Of a stretch of DNA of 64,000 nt, positions 1 through 9,385 are shown piece by piece. Source of the DNA: Motacilla alba alba (taxonomy: Eukaryota > Chordata > Aves > Passeriformes > Motacillidae). The stretch is taken from NCBI RefSeq assembly GCF_015832195.1, contig NC_052044.1, positions 1,813,147 to 1,877,146 of the forward strand. Reading direction: 5' to 3'. A program made the position numbers and the translations under genes. The notes beneath the pieces are model-generated. The model was not told the origin of the DNA and made no database searches. It was given only the letters and a program-made list of their open reading frames with translations. The first letter of the stretch is position 1, and each line of letters opens with the position of its first letter.

Positions 1-145
1 TTATCAGTGTCATTGGTTATCGGTGTCATTGGTTATCGCTGTCATTGGTTATCAATGTCATTGGTTATCAGTGTCATCGGTTATCGATGTCATTGGTTAT
101 CAATGTCATTGGTTATCAGTGTCATTGGTTATCAGTGTCATTGGG
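1..145. repeat. 16-bp tandem repeat, about 9 copies
   Basis: The unit TTATCAGTGTCATTGG repeats nine times head to tail with one or two substitutions per copy (CAGTG, CGGTG, CGCTG, CAATG, CGATG). The array is cut by the left edge of the window. It lies beyond the presumed HOXC4 3' end. No coding or RNA signal is seen. Confidence 0.95.
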
Positions 146-196
146 AATTGATCCCATTCCCGTTCCGAGTGCTCTGGGGGATTCGGGGCCGCGCTG

Positions 197-800
197 GAAA
201 CACGGCACACGGCACACGGCACATGGGACACGGGACACAGGACACAGGACACGGGACACGGGACATGGGACACGGGACACCGCACACGGGACATGGGACA
301 CGGCACACGGGACACGGGACACGGGACACGGCACACGGCACACGGCACATGGGACACGGCACACGGGACACAGGACACGGGACACAGGACACAGGACACG
401 GCACACGGCACACGGCACACGGGACACAGGACACGGGACACGGCACACGGCACACGGGACACAGGACACAGGACACGGGACACAGGACACGGCACACGGG
501 ACATGGCACACGGCACACGGCACACGGCACACGGGACACGGGACACGGCACACGGCACACGGGACACAGGACACAGGACACGGGACACAGGACACGGCAC
601 ACGGGACATGGCACACGGCACACGGCACACGGCACACGGGACACGGGACACGGCACACGGCACACGGGACACAGGACACAGGACACGGGACACAGGACAC
701 GGCACACGGGACATGGCACACGGCACACGGCACACGGCACACGGGACACGGGACACAGGACACGGGACACGGCACACGGCACACGGGACACGGGACCCGA
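197..800. repeat. 7-bp minisatellite with a 105-bp higher-order unit
   Basis: Heptamers of the type ACACGGG, ACACGGC, ACACAGG and ACATGGC fill about 600 bp. The marker ACATGG recurs at 501, 606 and 711, giving an exact 105-bp higher-order period (15 heptamers) repeated about three times. A heptamer has no in-frame stop here, so several frames stay open on both strands; these are not genes. Confidence 0.95.
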
Positions 801-816
801 TCAAATCCTCGCGAGC

Positions 817-822
817 TTTATT
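817..822 (-). terminator. HOXC4: candidate HOXC4 polyadenylation signal
   Basis: On the minus strand this reads AATAAA inside GTGCCAATAAAGCTCG. It is the first AATAAA I find downstream of the HOXC4 stop at 3001, about 2.2 kb away, and it sits in a short non-repetitive patch (800-900). If it is used, the HOXC4 3' UTR spans about 800-3000 and consists largely of tandem repeats. This is inferred from the hexamer and its setting only. Confidence 0.4.
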
Positions 823-904
823 GGCACTGCGGAACCCAAATTCCCGTTGTTGCGGGGGAACCCAATCGTCCCGTTTGCCGGGATTTCCACCCAAAACCAC
901 AGAA

Positions 905-1110
905 AACACCACCAATCCCCCTCAGGGTGGCTTTTTGGGGCAAATAAATCCAATGTTCCCCTTTTTTCTCCCTCGGGGCTGGGTTTGGGGCGAATAAATT
1001 CAATTTTTGCCTTTTTTTTCTCCCTCGGAGCTGCTTTTTGGGGCAAATAAATGGAATTTTTACCTTTTTTTGCCCCCTCGGGGCAGCTTTTTGTCATTTC
1101 TCCCCCTCGC
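905..1110. repeat. about 50-bp tandem repeat, 3-4 copies
   Basis: The core TTTTTGGGGCAAATAAAT recurs at about 933, 983 and 1034, separated by T-rich sequence ending in CCCTCGGGGC. Copies diverge moderately. It lies within or just beyond the presumed HOXC4 3' UTR. Confidence 0.8.
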
Positions 1111-1129
1111 CACCCCAAAGTTGAGATTT

Positions 1130-1440
1130 TTCAGCTTTTTTTTGCCCCCCTGGCCAGAATTTGGGGTTCCCCGTGGGTTTGGGGTGGGAATGGTGATATT
1201 TTGGTTTCTTTTGGGGTGTTTTTTGTGGTTTTCACCCTCCAAACCCCCCCGAGGTTTCCCCGCCCCCCAAAATAAATTAAAAATAAATAATAAATTATTA
1301 ATAAATACAGAATAAATAAATAAATGCTGGAAAAGGGGGGAAAACCCCGTTTTTGGACAGTTTCTCCAGGTGCAGCCACCGGGCTCATGCGACCTCCGCC
1401 ATGCAGCTGAAAATGGGGGCACGAAATAATAATTAAAATA
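1130..1440. other. low-complexity stretch with a small unique patch
   Basis: G/T-rich sequence gives way at 1270-1325 to an AATAAATAA-rich tract. A short unique patch follows at 1360-1410 (CTCCAGGTGCAGCCACCGGG and neighbours). No open frame here resembles a known protein. Confidence 0.5.
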
Positions 1441-1873
1441 ATTCAATATTAACGGTGATAATTGGGGATTCAAATGGGGGATGAGCTCTGGCACACACGG
1501 GGGACGAACAAAATAATAATTAAAATAATTAAATCATGATAATAATAATTGGGAGATTTTAAAGAGGGGTCAGACTTTGACACGCACAGGGGATTAATAA
1601 AATAATTATAAATAATTAATAATAATAATTGGGAGATTTTAAAGCCGTCAAACTTTGACACACACAGGGCATGAATAAAATAATAATTAAAATAACTAAA
1701 TAATAATAATAATTGGGTGGTTTTAAAGAGGGGTCAGACTTTGACACGCACAGGGGATGAATAAAACAATATTAATATTAATGATTCTTTTCAAATATTA
1801 AAAAAAATAATAATTTAAAAATAACAGGGAGAATCCTAAAAAAGGGGTTGAGTTTCGACACATGGGGGGAATA

Positions 1874-1906
<33 letters not shown>

Positions 1907-1910
1907 CCCA
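1440..1910. repeat. about 80-bp AT-rich tandem repeat
   Basis: The unit contains AATAATAATTGGGAGATTTT, then AAAGAGGGGTCAGACTTTGA and CACACAGGGGATGAATAAAA. The GGGAGATTTT core is at 1551, 1631 and (as GGGTGGTTTT) 1714. Copies degrade towards an (ATA)n tract at 1875-1903. Confidence 0.85.
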
Positions 1911-1989
1911 AAAGGAACCCCCCATAATAGAGATTTTTACATCAGAATCTCTCCGAGCCCGAGTCCCCGCACGGCGCGGATTTTTGGGC

Positions 1990-2980
1990 TGGGAAATTCG
2001 GATTTTTCCTCAAAACCTGGGTGGGAAATTCGGAATTTTCATCATAACCTGGTGAAAAATGGGAATTTCTGGTCAGAAATTGGAATTTCCGTTCGAATCA
2101 GGGCGGGAAAATCCGAATTTTTCCCGAAATCCGAATTTTGTGTCCCAACCCTGTAGGAACCGGAATTCCTGTTACACCCTGGGCAGAAAAATCCGAATTT
2201 CCCGACTTCTCCATTATAATCCAGGCAGAAAAATCCGAATTTCCTCTACAACCAGGATGGAAAAATCCAAATGTTTCGAATTCCTGCTCCACCTGGGGCA
2301 GAAAAATCTGAATTTCCGCTACAACCGGGGCAGAAAAATCCGAATTTTCCGAATTTCCGCTGCAACTGGGGCAGAGAAATCCGAATTTCTGCTCCACCTG
2401 GGGTAGAAAAATCCGAATTTTTGGAATTCCCGCTGCTCCCGGGGCAGAGGCTCCGAATTCCCGCTCCACCCGGGGCAGGGGCTCGGGCCGGCATTCCCAA
2501 CCGGGGCTCGGGCCGGCATTCCCACCCGGGGCAGAGGCTCCGAATTCCCGTTCCGCCCGGGGTAGAAGCTCGGGATCCCGCTGCTCCCGGGGCAGAGGCT
2601 CCGGATGGCATTCCCCCCCGGGGCTCGGGCCGGCATTCCCAGCGGGGCAGAGGCTCGGGATCCCGCTGCTCCCGGGGCAGAGGCTCTGGATCCCGCTCCC
2701 CCCGGGGCAGGGGCTCGGGCCGGCATTCCCAGCGGGGCAGAGGCTCGGGATCCCCGCTCCTCCCGGGGCAGGGGCTCCGAATTCCCGCTCCACCCGGGCC
2801 AGAGGCTCTGGATCCCGCTGCTCCCGGGGCAGAGGCTCGGGATCCCGCTGCTCCCGGGGCAGAGGCTCGGGATCCCGCTGCTCCCGGGGCTCTGCCGGTA
2901 TTCCCCCCCGGGGCTCGGGCCGGCATTCCCCCCGGGGCTCTGCCGGTATCCCCCCGGGGCTCCGCCGGCCGCGTCCGGCC
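1990..2980. repeat. two abutting tandem arrays in the presumed HOXC4 3' UTR
   Basis: From 1990 to about 2440 the core is GCAGAAAAATCCGAATTTCC at roughly 30-45 bp spacing. From 2440 to 2980 it changes to a GC-rich unit of about 30 bp (CCGGGGCAGAGGCTCGGGAT followed by CCCGCTGCTC). The array ends within about 20 bp of the HOXC4 stop codon. Open frames on both strands are repeat artefacts. Confidence 0.85.
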
Positions 2981-3000
2981 GCTCCCGGGCGCCGTCCCCG

Positions 3001-3293
3001 TTACAAGCGGGCGCCGTCCCCGGGCTCGGCGGGCGGCGCGGGCTCGGCGGGCGCGGGCGCCGCTCGGCTCTTGGTGTTGGGCAGCCGGTGATCCTTCTTC
3101 CACTTCATGCGGCGGTTCTGGAACCAGATCTTGATCTGGCGCTCGCTCAGGCTCAGGGCGTGCGCGATCTCGATGCGGCGCCGCCGCGTCAGGTAGCGGT
3201 TGTAGTGGAACTCCTTCTCCAGCTCCAGCACCTGCTGCCGCGTGTACGCCGTGCGAGAGCGCTTGGGCTCGGCCCCCGAGAAACCGGGGCTCA
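3001..3293 (-). CDS. HOXC4: HOXC4 coding exon 2 (homeodomain)
   Basis: The acceptor reads CCCCGCAG before TGAGCCCCGG on the minus strand. The first two bases complete a Val codon begun in exon 1, giving [20 protein letters not shown], which matches the linker layout of HOXC4 proteins. The exon carries the whole homeodomain and ends in ...GDGARL with stop TAA at 3003-3001. A G/C-rich tail replaces the usual Ser/Thr-rich C-terminus but keeps the terminal Arg-Leu. Confidence 0.97.
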
Positions 3294-6200
3294 CTGCGGG
3301 GAAACGGGGTTACCCAGCGGGGAACGGGGTACGGGAAAGGGGGGAAACGGGGAATTATGGGGGGGGGTGGGGAAAAATGGGGGGGAAAAGGGGGGAAATT
3401 ATAGGGGGGTGTATGGGGGGAAAAAGGGGGAAAAAGGGGGGGATTGTAGGGGGGTGTGGGGAAAAATGGGGGGAAGGGGGGGGGAAATTATATTAGGGTG
3501 TATGGGGAAAAATGGGGGGAAAAAGGGAAAATTATAGGGGGTGTATGGGGGGAAAATGGGGGAAAAAAGGGAAAATTATAGGGGGTGTATGGGGAAAAAT
3601 GGGGGGAGAAAGGGAAAAAGGGGGGAATTATAGGGGGGGGTGTGTGGGAAAATGGGGGAAAAAAGGAAAATTTATGGGGGGTGTATGGGGAAAAATGGGG
3701 GGAAAAAGGGAAAAATTATAGGAGTGTATGGGGATAAAAGGGGAAAAATTATAGGGGTGTATGGGGGGAAATGGGGGGAATAAAAGGAAATATTATAGGG
3801 GGTGTATGGGGAAAAAGGGGGGGAAAAGGGGAAAATTATAGGGGTGTATGGGGGGAAAATGGGGGGAAAAAAGGAAAAAAGGGGGGAAATTATAAGGGGG
3901 TGTGTGGGGGACAATGGGGAAAAAAGGGGAAATTATAGGGGGTGTAGGGGGAAAAATGGGGGGAAAAGAAAAAAAAATGGGGGAAAGGGGAATTATAGGG
4001 GGTGTATGGGGAGAAAAGGGGGGCAAAAAAGGAAAATTATAGGGGGTGTAGGGGGGGAAAGGGGGAAAAATTATAAGGGGTGTATGGGGTAAAAAGGGGG
4101 GGAAAAGACAAAAAATTATAGGGGGTGTATGGGGGAAAAAAAGGGGAAAACAGGAAAAAATGTGGGGGAAAGAGAAAAAAATATTGGGGGTGTAGGGGGA
4201 AAAGAGGGAAAGGAAGAGGGAGAATAAAGGGGAATGAAAGGGGAAAAGAGGGAAAAATAGGATTAAAAATCAAATTAATGTGAAGAAAACCCCACGGAAA
4301 TCAGGTTAATAGAAGGAGAAATACAGCGGGAAAAATCAGATTAACGGGAAAGAAAAAGGTGCAAAAATGGGGTTAACAGAAGGAAAACCAGCAGGGAAAG
4401 AAAGGAGTTAAACGGGAAAGAAACGGGGAAAAATCAGGCTGAGGGGAAAGGAAATGGGAGGAAAGGTAACAGGAAAAAGCACGCGGAAAATGAGGATAAG
4501 GTGGAAAAAAACGGGGAAAAAATGAGGTTAAAGGGAAAAAAATAGGAAAAAATGGAGGGTAACGGGGAAAAAACAGGCAGAAAATGAAAACAAAAAACCA
4601 AAATGGCAAAAAATCAGGTTAAGAGAAAAAATATTAAAACATTATCAGGTTTGTGGGAAAATTAAAATAAATGAAATTTAAAAATAAATAAAATTAATAA
4701 AATAAATGAAGAAGGTAAACAGAAAATGAAATTAATGGGGAAAAAACGGGCAAAGAACCAAAGAAATGGAAAAACACAGCCAGTGTTTGATCAAAAAAAA
4801 AAGGAATAAAAATGTTAAATATGGGGAAAATCCACAGCAAATAAATCAAATAAAGGCAAAAAAAACCCCAAAAAAATTATCAAATGAACGGAGAAAAACT
4901 CGGCGAGGAAAGAAAACAAAAGCAGAAAAAAAAGAGGAAAAATTTAAATAAACAAAAATGAGCCGGGAAAAAGAAATCAATCAAAAGAAAAGAAAACAAA
5001 GCCAAAAAAAGGGAAAAAAAAGGAAAATCCCGGGCAGGAAAATGAAATAGAGAAAGGCGGGAAAGGAGGAGAGGAGAAACACAAAGGGCAAAATAAAAGT
5101 GGGGAAAATTTAAAAAAATATAAATAAAGGAGGAAAATGAGAAGGAGAAGAAAAGACAAAGGACGAAATTAAAAGTGGGAAAAAAGAAATTAAAAAAATA
5201 AATAAATAAAGGGGGGAAAGGAGGAGAGGGAGAAAACCCAGCGAGGAAAAAAGCAGAAAAATTCAATTTAAAAATGGATGAATAAGGAAGGAAGGAGAAG
5301 GAGAAGAAAACCCAACACGGGAAAATCGGGAAAAGAAATGAAAATAATGAAGAAAGAAAGAAACGGAGAAGGAAGGAAAGGAGAGGGGGAGGAGAAAACA
5401 CAACAGGAGAAAAGAGGGAAAATTAAAATTTGAAAAAGGAAGGAAAGGAGGAGGAGAAAACCCAACACACGGAAAAGAGGAGAAAATCAAATTAACGTTA
5501 AAGAAAGAAAGGAGAGGAGGAGAAGAAGAAAAGCCAAGGCACAAAAAAGCACCAAAAACCCAAATTAAACCCAAAAAAACCCCCCAAATACCCCAAGAAA
5601 CCTCCAGGAGCACCAGGAGCGAAGCCGCGAGCACAAAAACCACAAAATCCTGATTAAAAATACCAAAATCCTGAATAAAAAGCCCAAAATCCCGAATAAA
5701 AACCCCAAAATCCTGAATGAAAACCCCAAAATCCCGATTAAAAAAATCCCCAGTCACGATTAAAAAAAAACCCAAAATCCCAATTAAATAAAACCAAAAT
5801 CCCGATTAAAAAATCCAAAAATCCTGATTAAAAAAAATTTTTAAATCCCCAAAATCCCGATTAAAAGCCCCCAAAATCCCGATAAAAGCCCCAAAATCCT
5901 GATTAAAGCCCCAAAATCCCGATTAAAAGCCCCAAAATCCTGATTAAAGCCCCAAAATCCCGATTAAAAGCCCCAAAATCCCGATTAAAGCCCAATTCGG
6001 GCCGGGGCAGCTCGGGCAGGGCTTCCCCGGCTGGGAAAAAAGGGAATTAAAAAAAAAAAGGAATTAAAGAAAGGGAATAAAAAGTGAATTATTGCGGGAT
6101 CCCGCGGGCGCTGCCCCGGAACCGCCATAAAAACGAATTTATGGCGCTGCGAGAGCCGTAAATCCGCGCCGCGGGCTGCCCCGGCCGGGAAACCCAAAAA

Positions 6201-8865
6201 ACCCAAAACACCCATAAACCAGCCCAAAAAAACCCCAAAAAATGAAAAAATAATCCCAAATAAATCCCAAATAAATCCCCCCAAAAATAAAAAAATAATC
6301 CCAAATAAATCCCCCAAAAAAATCTATAAAAAAATCCCAAATAAATCCTCAAAAAATCAAAAAAAAAAATCCCAAAACAATCCCCCCCCAAAAAAAAAAA
6401 AAATCCCAAAACTATCCCAAAACTATCCCCCAAAAAAATCCCCAATAAATAAAAAAAAATTCCTAAATAAATCCCAAATAAATCCCCCCAAAAATCAATT
6501 AAAAATCCCAAATAAATACCGAAACAATCCCCAAAAAATCCCAATAAAATCCAATAAAATCCAAATAAAATCCCAAATCCCGAGCCCGGAGCGTGGGCCG
6601 GGGCTTGGGGTGAGCAGGGAAATAAAGGGAATTTTTATGGGGTCACAGCGGGGCAAAAACAGGAAAATAAAGGGAATTTTTGATGGGGATCAGGGCGAGG
6701 ATGGGGAGGGAAATCGGGCAAAAAGAAAGTGATTTTTGAGCAGAAAGGATGGGGAGGGAGAAGAGGCACAGGGGCGAGAATAAAGTGATTTTTGGGGTGG
6801 CGAGGAGGATTTAAGTTGGGTTTGGAGGAGAACAGAGCGAGAATAAAGTGATTTTTGGGGGGACAGACAGAGGACGGCCTGGGAAGCGGGCTCGGGCAGT
6901 AAAGGGATTTTTTGGGGGGACAGAGGACGGCCTGGGAAGCGGGCTCGGGCAGTAAAGGGGTTTTTGGGGGGACAGAGGACGGCCTGGGAAGCGGGCTCGG
7001 GCAGTAAAGGGGTTTTTGGGGGGACAGACAGAGGACGGCCTGGGAAGCGGGCTCGGGCAGTAAAGGGGTTTTTGGGGGGACAGAGGACGGCCTGGGAAGC
7101 GGGCTCGGGCAGTAAAGGGGTTTTGGCAGAGCCGGGGGCCAGGCTGCGGCGAAGCGACGGCGCGGGAGCAGAAATGCAGTTAATGTTTAGCCGGGACGGG
7201 GAGAGCCAAGGGAAAATGAACCGGAGTTGGTTTTAACGGGGCACGGGGGCAGAAGTGGAGAGGGTTCCACAGGGGGAGGGAAAGCGGAGGCAGGGCTGGG
7301 AATCGGGAAAGCTGATTGATCAGGGAGGGGGGAGCGCGGGAAACCGGCAAAAATAAAGGAAAATAAAGTTATTGCTTATCAGAGCGGGCTGGGAGGGAAA
7401 CCCAAGGCAAAAATAAAGTGATTTTCAGCAGAGTGAGGAGGATGAGGGAAAGCGGGCAAAAATGAAGTGATTTTCAGCAGAGTGAGGAAGATGAAGGAAA
7501 TCGGGCAAAAATAAAGTGATTTTCAGCAGAGTGAGGAGGATGAGGGAAAGCGGGCAAAAATAAAGTTAATTTTTAGTGGAGTGACAAGGATGAAGGAAAT
7601 CCAAGCCAAAAATGAAGTTATTTTTACCAGAGTGAGGAGGATGAGGGAAATCAAAAGCAAAATCAAAGTTATTTTCCAGCAGAGTGATCGTGCTGAGAGA
7701 AATCAGGCACAGAGGCAGAAATAAAGTTATTTCTGAAGGGAGTGAGGATGAGGAGGGAAACCAAAGCCCAATAAAGTGATGCTGGGGCAGAGGAGTGAGG
7801 ATGATGAAGGAAACCAAAGCCCAAACCAAAAAGTTCTTTTTGAGCAGAGGAGTGAGGATGAGGAGGGAAATGAAAGCCAAAAATACCATTGGACAGAGCG
7901 AGGGGGATGAAGAAAATCAAAGCCGGAACCAAAGTTCTTTCTGAGCAGGGCGAGGGTGGTGAAGGAAGCCAAAGCTGAAAATAAAGTGACTTTTGAGCAG
8001 GGCAGCGAGGCTGAGGAGGGAAATCAAAGCCAAAAAATATTGCTGAGCAGAGTGAGGATGATGAAGGAAGCCAAAGCCGGAACTGAAGTTATTTTTGAAC
8101 TGGGAAGTGAGGATGATGGAGGAAGCCAGAGCTGAAATAAAGATGTTTCTGAGCAGAGTGAGGATGATGGAGGAAATTAAAGCTGAAAATAAAGATATTT
8201 TTGAGCAGAGTGAGGATGATGAAGGCAGAGCTGGAAGGGAAGCTGTTTCTGAGCAGAGTGAGGATGATGAAAGAAGCCAGAGCTGAAATAAAGATGTTTC
8301 TGAGCACAGCGAGGATGATGAAGGAAGGCAGAGCTGGAACTGAAGAGTTTCTGAGCACAGCGAGGATGATGAAGGCAGAGCTGGAACTGAGGCTGTTTCT
8401 GAGCACAGCGAGGATGATGAAGGAAGCCAAAGCCACCCCGAAGTTCTCGCGGCCCGCAGCCCGCTCCCTACCGCTGCTGACGTGGATTTTCTTCATCCAG
8501 GGGTAAACCACCGGCGCCTTCCCCGCCGCCCCGGGCTCCCCCTCGGGCTCCCCGCACGCCGCCGGCCCCGGGGGCTCGCAGAGCTGCGGCTTCTCCGCCA
8601 GGTGCTGCCTCCCTCCTCCTCCTCCTCCTCCTCCTCCTCCTCCTCCGCCCCCCGCCCCGCGGAGCCCCCCGCAGCCGAAGGGGCGCTCGGGGAAGGCGCC
8701 GCGGGGGCCCGCGAAGAGCTCGGCGTGCGGCGGGAACGGCGGCTCCCGGCGCCCGTAGAACTCCGCGCCGGGCTCGGGGATGTAATTATTCTGCGAATAT
8801 TCCTCGCATGGAGGGAATTTCGGATCGATGTAGTTAGAGTCCATCAAATAAGAGCTCATGATCAT
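3001..8865 (-). CDS. HOXC4: HOXC4 homeobox transcription factor (two coding exons)
   Basis: Paralog-group-4 HOX protein, a nuclear DNA-binding factor for hindbrain and cervical patterning. Coding is 8865-8472 joined to 3293-3001, predicted 228 residues. The N-terminus [19 protein letters not shown] is diagnostic of HOXC4. The YPWMKK hexapeptide lies at about residues 121-126 and the homeodomain at about 141-200, with the group-4 signature [16 protein letters not shown], the helix-3 core [11 protein letters not shown], and the flank DHRLPNTK. Two Mets are close together (MIM); the second has the better Kozak base at -3. Oddities: a run of about 14 Gly at residues 72-85, a C-terminal tail about 20 residues shorter than in mammals as I recall them, and Ala/Ser in the [10 protein letters not shown] turn where group-4 proteins usually have Ser/Thr and Cys. 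The intron is 5,178 bp and mostly tandem repeat. Identity is certain; expression is not shown. Confidence 0.97.
3300..4200. repeat. G-rich minisatellite in HOXC4 intron
   Basis: Units of about 50-60 bp built on AATTATAGGGGGTGTATGGG, GAAAAATGGGGGG and AAAAAGGG repeat some 15 times with variable run lengths. The plus strand has runs of 4-7 G at close spacing; the transcribed RNA of HOXC4 would be C-rich here. The array starts within 50 bp of the exon 2 acceptor. Confidence 0.9.
4200..5570. repeat. purine-rich low-complexity tract in HOXC4 intron
   Basis: The plus strand is almost pure A/G (GGGAAAAA, GGAAAGGAGGAG, GAGAAAAC), with scattered short recurrences such as AAAACCCAACACGGGAAAA. A polypurine/polypyrimidine tract of this length can adopt unusual helical forms. 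Open frames rich in Phe/Pro on the minus strand are artefacts. Confidence 0.8.
5580..6000. repeat. about 20-bp tandem repeat (AAAATCCCGATTAAAAGCCC)
   Basis: The unit AAAATCCCGATTAAAAGCCC and variants (CTGATTAAAG, CTGAATAAAA) occurs about 15 times. It lies in the middle of the HOXC4 intron and ends at a CpG-rich unique patch at 5995. Confidence 0.9.
6085..6190. promoter_or_regulatory. non-repetitive island in HOXC4 intron with paired CCATAAA sites
   Basis: This is the only clearly complex, CpG-rich patch in the long intron. GCCATAAA at 6124-6131 and its reverse complement TTTATGGC at 6138-6145 face each other across AACGAA, and GCCGTAAAT follows at 6155. TTTATGG is a HOX/CDX-type core and CGCCAT a YY1-type core. 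Group-4 Hox introns in other vertebrates hold enhancers, so an intronic enhancer is a reasonable inference. Confidence 0.45.
6190..6590. repeat. about 22-bp tandem repeat (AAAAATCCCAAATAAATCCC)
   Basis: Copies of AAATCCCAAATAAATCCCCC and AAAATCCCAAAACTATCCC run head to tail through this part of the HOXC4 intron. The + strand is C/A-rich without G. No gene is seen. Confidence 0.85.
6590..6840. other. HOXC4 intron, degenerate AAATAAAGTGATTTTTG repeats
   Basis: The motif AATAAAGGGAATTTTT or AATAAAGTGATTTTTGG recurs at about 60-bp spacing. It appears to be a diverged start of the larger repeat family that resumes at 7340. Confidence 0.55.
6855..7135. repeat. 51-55-bp tandem repeat, 5 copies
   Basis: The unit GACAGAGGACGGCCTGGGAA plus GCGGGCTCGGGCAGTAAAGG and GGTTTTTGGGGG is repeated five times with near identity, indicating recent amplification. 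It lies within the HOXC4 intron. Confidence 0.95.
7340..8440. repeat. about 55-65-bp tandem repeat next to the HOXC4 donor
   Basis: About 18 copies of a unit combining AAAATAAAGTGATTTT with GAGCAGAGTGAGGATGATGA and AGGAAATCAAAGCC. The unit drifts gradually across the array (AGCAGAGTGAGG to AGCACAGCGAGG), as expected from stepwise expansion. The last copy ends about 35 bp from the exon 1 splice donor. Confidence 0.9.
8472..8865 (-). CDS. HOXC4: HOXC4 coding exon 1
   Basis: Begins ATG at 8865-8863 (MIMSSY...) and ends with the first base of a Val codon at 8472. The donor GTAGGG follows on the minus strand. It encodes the conserved N-terminus, an acidic/aromatic segment, the polyglycine run and the [11 protein letters not shown] hexapeptide region. 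The polyglycine is encoded by a (GGA)n microsatellite at 8612-8646. An upstream in-frame Met exists at 9036, but the frame between is unlike any HOX N-terminus and overlaps the promoter, so it is not used. Confidence 0.97.
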
Positions 8866-9003
8866 TAATTTCTGGAGTGGAAAATAATTTTTCTCGCTTT
8901 GTCGTTTTTCTGCTCCATAAAGCCCTCCTCCCGCTCGCGGCCGCCCCGTAAAGTTTCCCCCACCATGTGACGGACGCGGCCAATCAGGCCCGGAGGAGCG
9001 GCC
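8866..9003 (-). promoter_or_regulatory. HOXC4: HOXC4 proximal 5' region with CCAAT box
   Basis: Non-repetitive sequence directly upstream of the start codon. CCAATCA is at 8980-8986 (plus-strand orientation), CCATAAA at 8915-8921, and a GC-rich CGGCCGCCCCG element at about 8939. No TATA box is evident. The tandem array at 9004 starts immediately upstream, so the unique promoter is only about 140 bp before the coding start. Confidence 0.5.
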
Positions 9004-9385
9004 CCGGATCAGGAACCCAAAGAGCCAGAAATGCACCCAAAACGGGGGGGCGGCGGCGGGGGGAGAGGGGAGAGCTCAGATCCCGGATCAGGAACCCAAA
9101 GAGCCAGAAATGCACCCAAAACGGGGGGGCGGCGGCGGGGGGAGAGGGGAGAGCTCAGATCCCGGATCAGGAACCCAAAGAGCCAGAAATGCACCCAAAA
9201 CGGGGGGGGCGGCGGCGGGGGGAGAGGGGAGAGCTCAGATCCCGGATCAGGAACCCAAAGAGCCAGAAATGCACCCAAAACGGGGGGGCGGCGGCGGGGG
9301 GGAGAGGGGAGAGCTCAGATCCCGGATCAGGAACCCAAAGAGCCAGAAATGCACCCAAAACGGGGGGGCGGCGGCGGGGCCGGGG
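9004..9385. repeat. 79-80-bp tandem repeat, about 5 copies
   Basis: The unit runs from CCCGGATCAGGAACCCAAAG through AGCCAGAAATGCACCCAAAA and CGGGGGGGCGGCGG to GAGAGCTCAGAT. CCCGGATCAG recurs at 9082, 9161, 9241 and 9321. Copies are nearly identical and CpG-rich. The array sits directly upstream of the HOXC4 promoter. Confidence 0.95.

Noticed and set aside
7..1050. Long open frames of 200-350 residues on both strands
   Set aside because: They translate the 16-bp and 7-bp tandem repeats (His-Gly-Thr-Arg or Cys-Arg-Val-Pro periodicity). Unit length keeps frames open by chance and no domain is present.
8089..8471. Continuation of the HOXC4 exon 1 frame into the intron
   Set aside because: The frame past HVSS is a repeat translation; the donor GTAGGG and the exon 2 acceptor give the conserved HVSSV junction.
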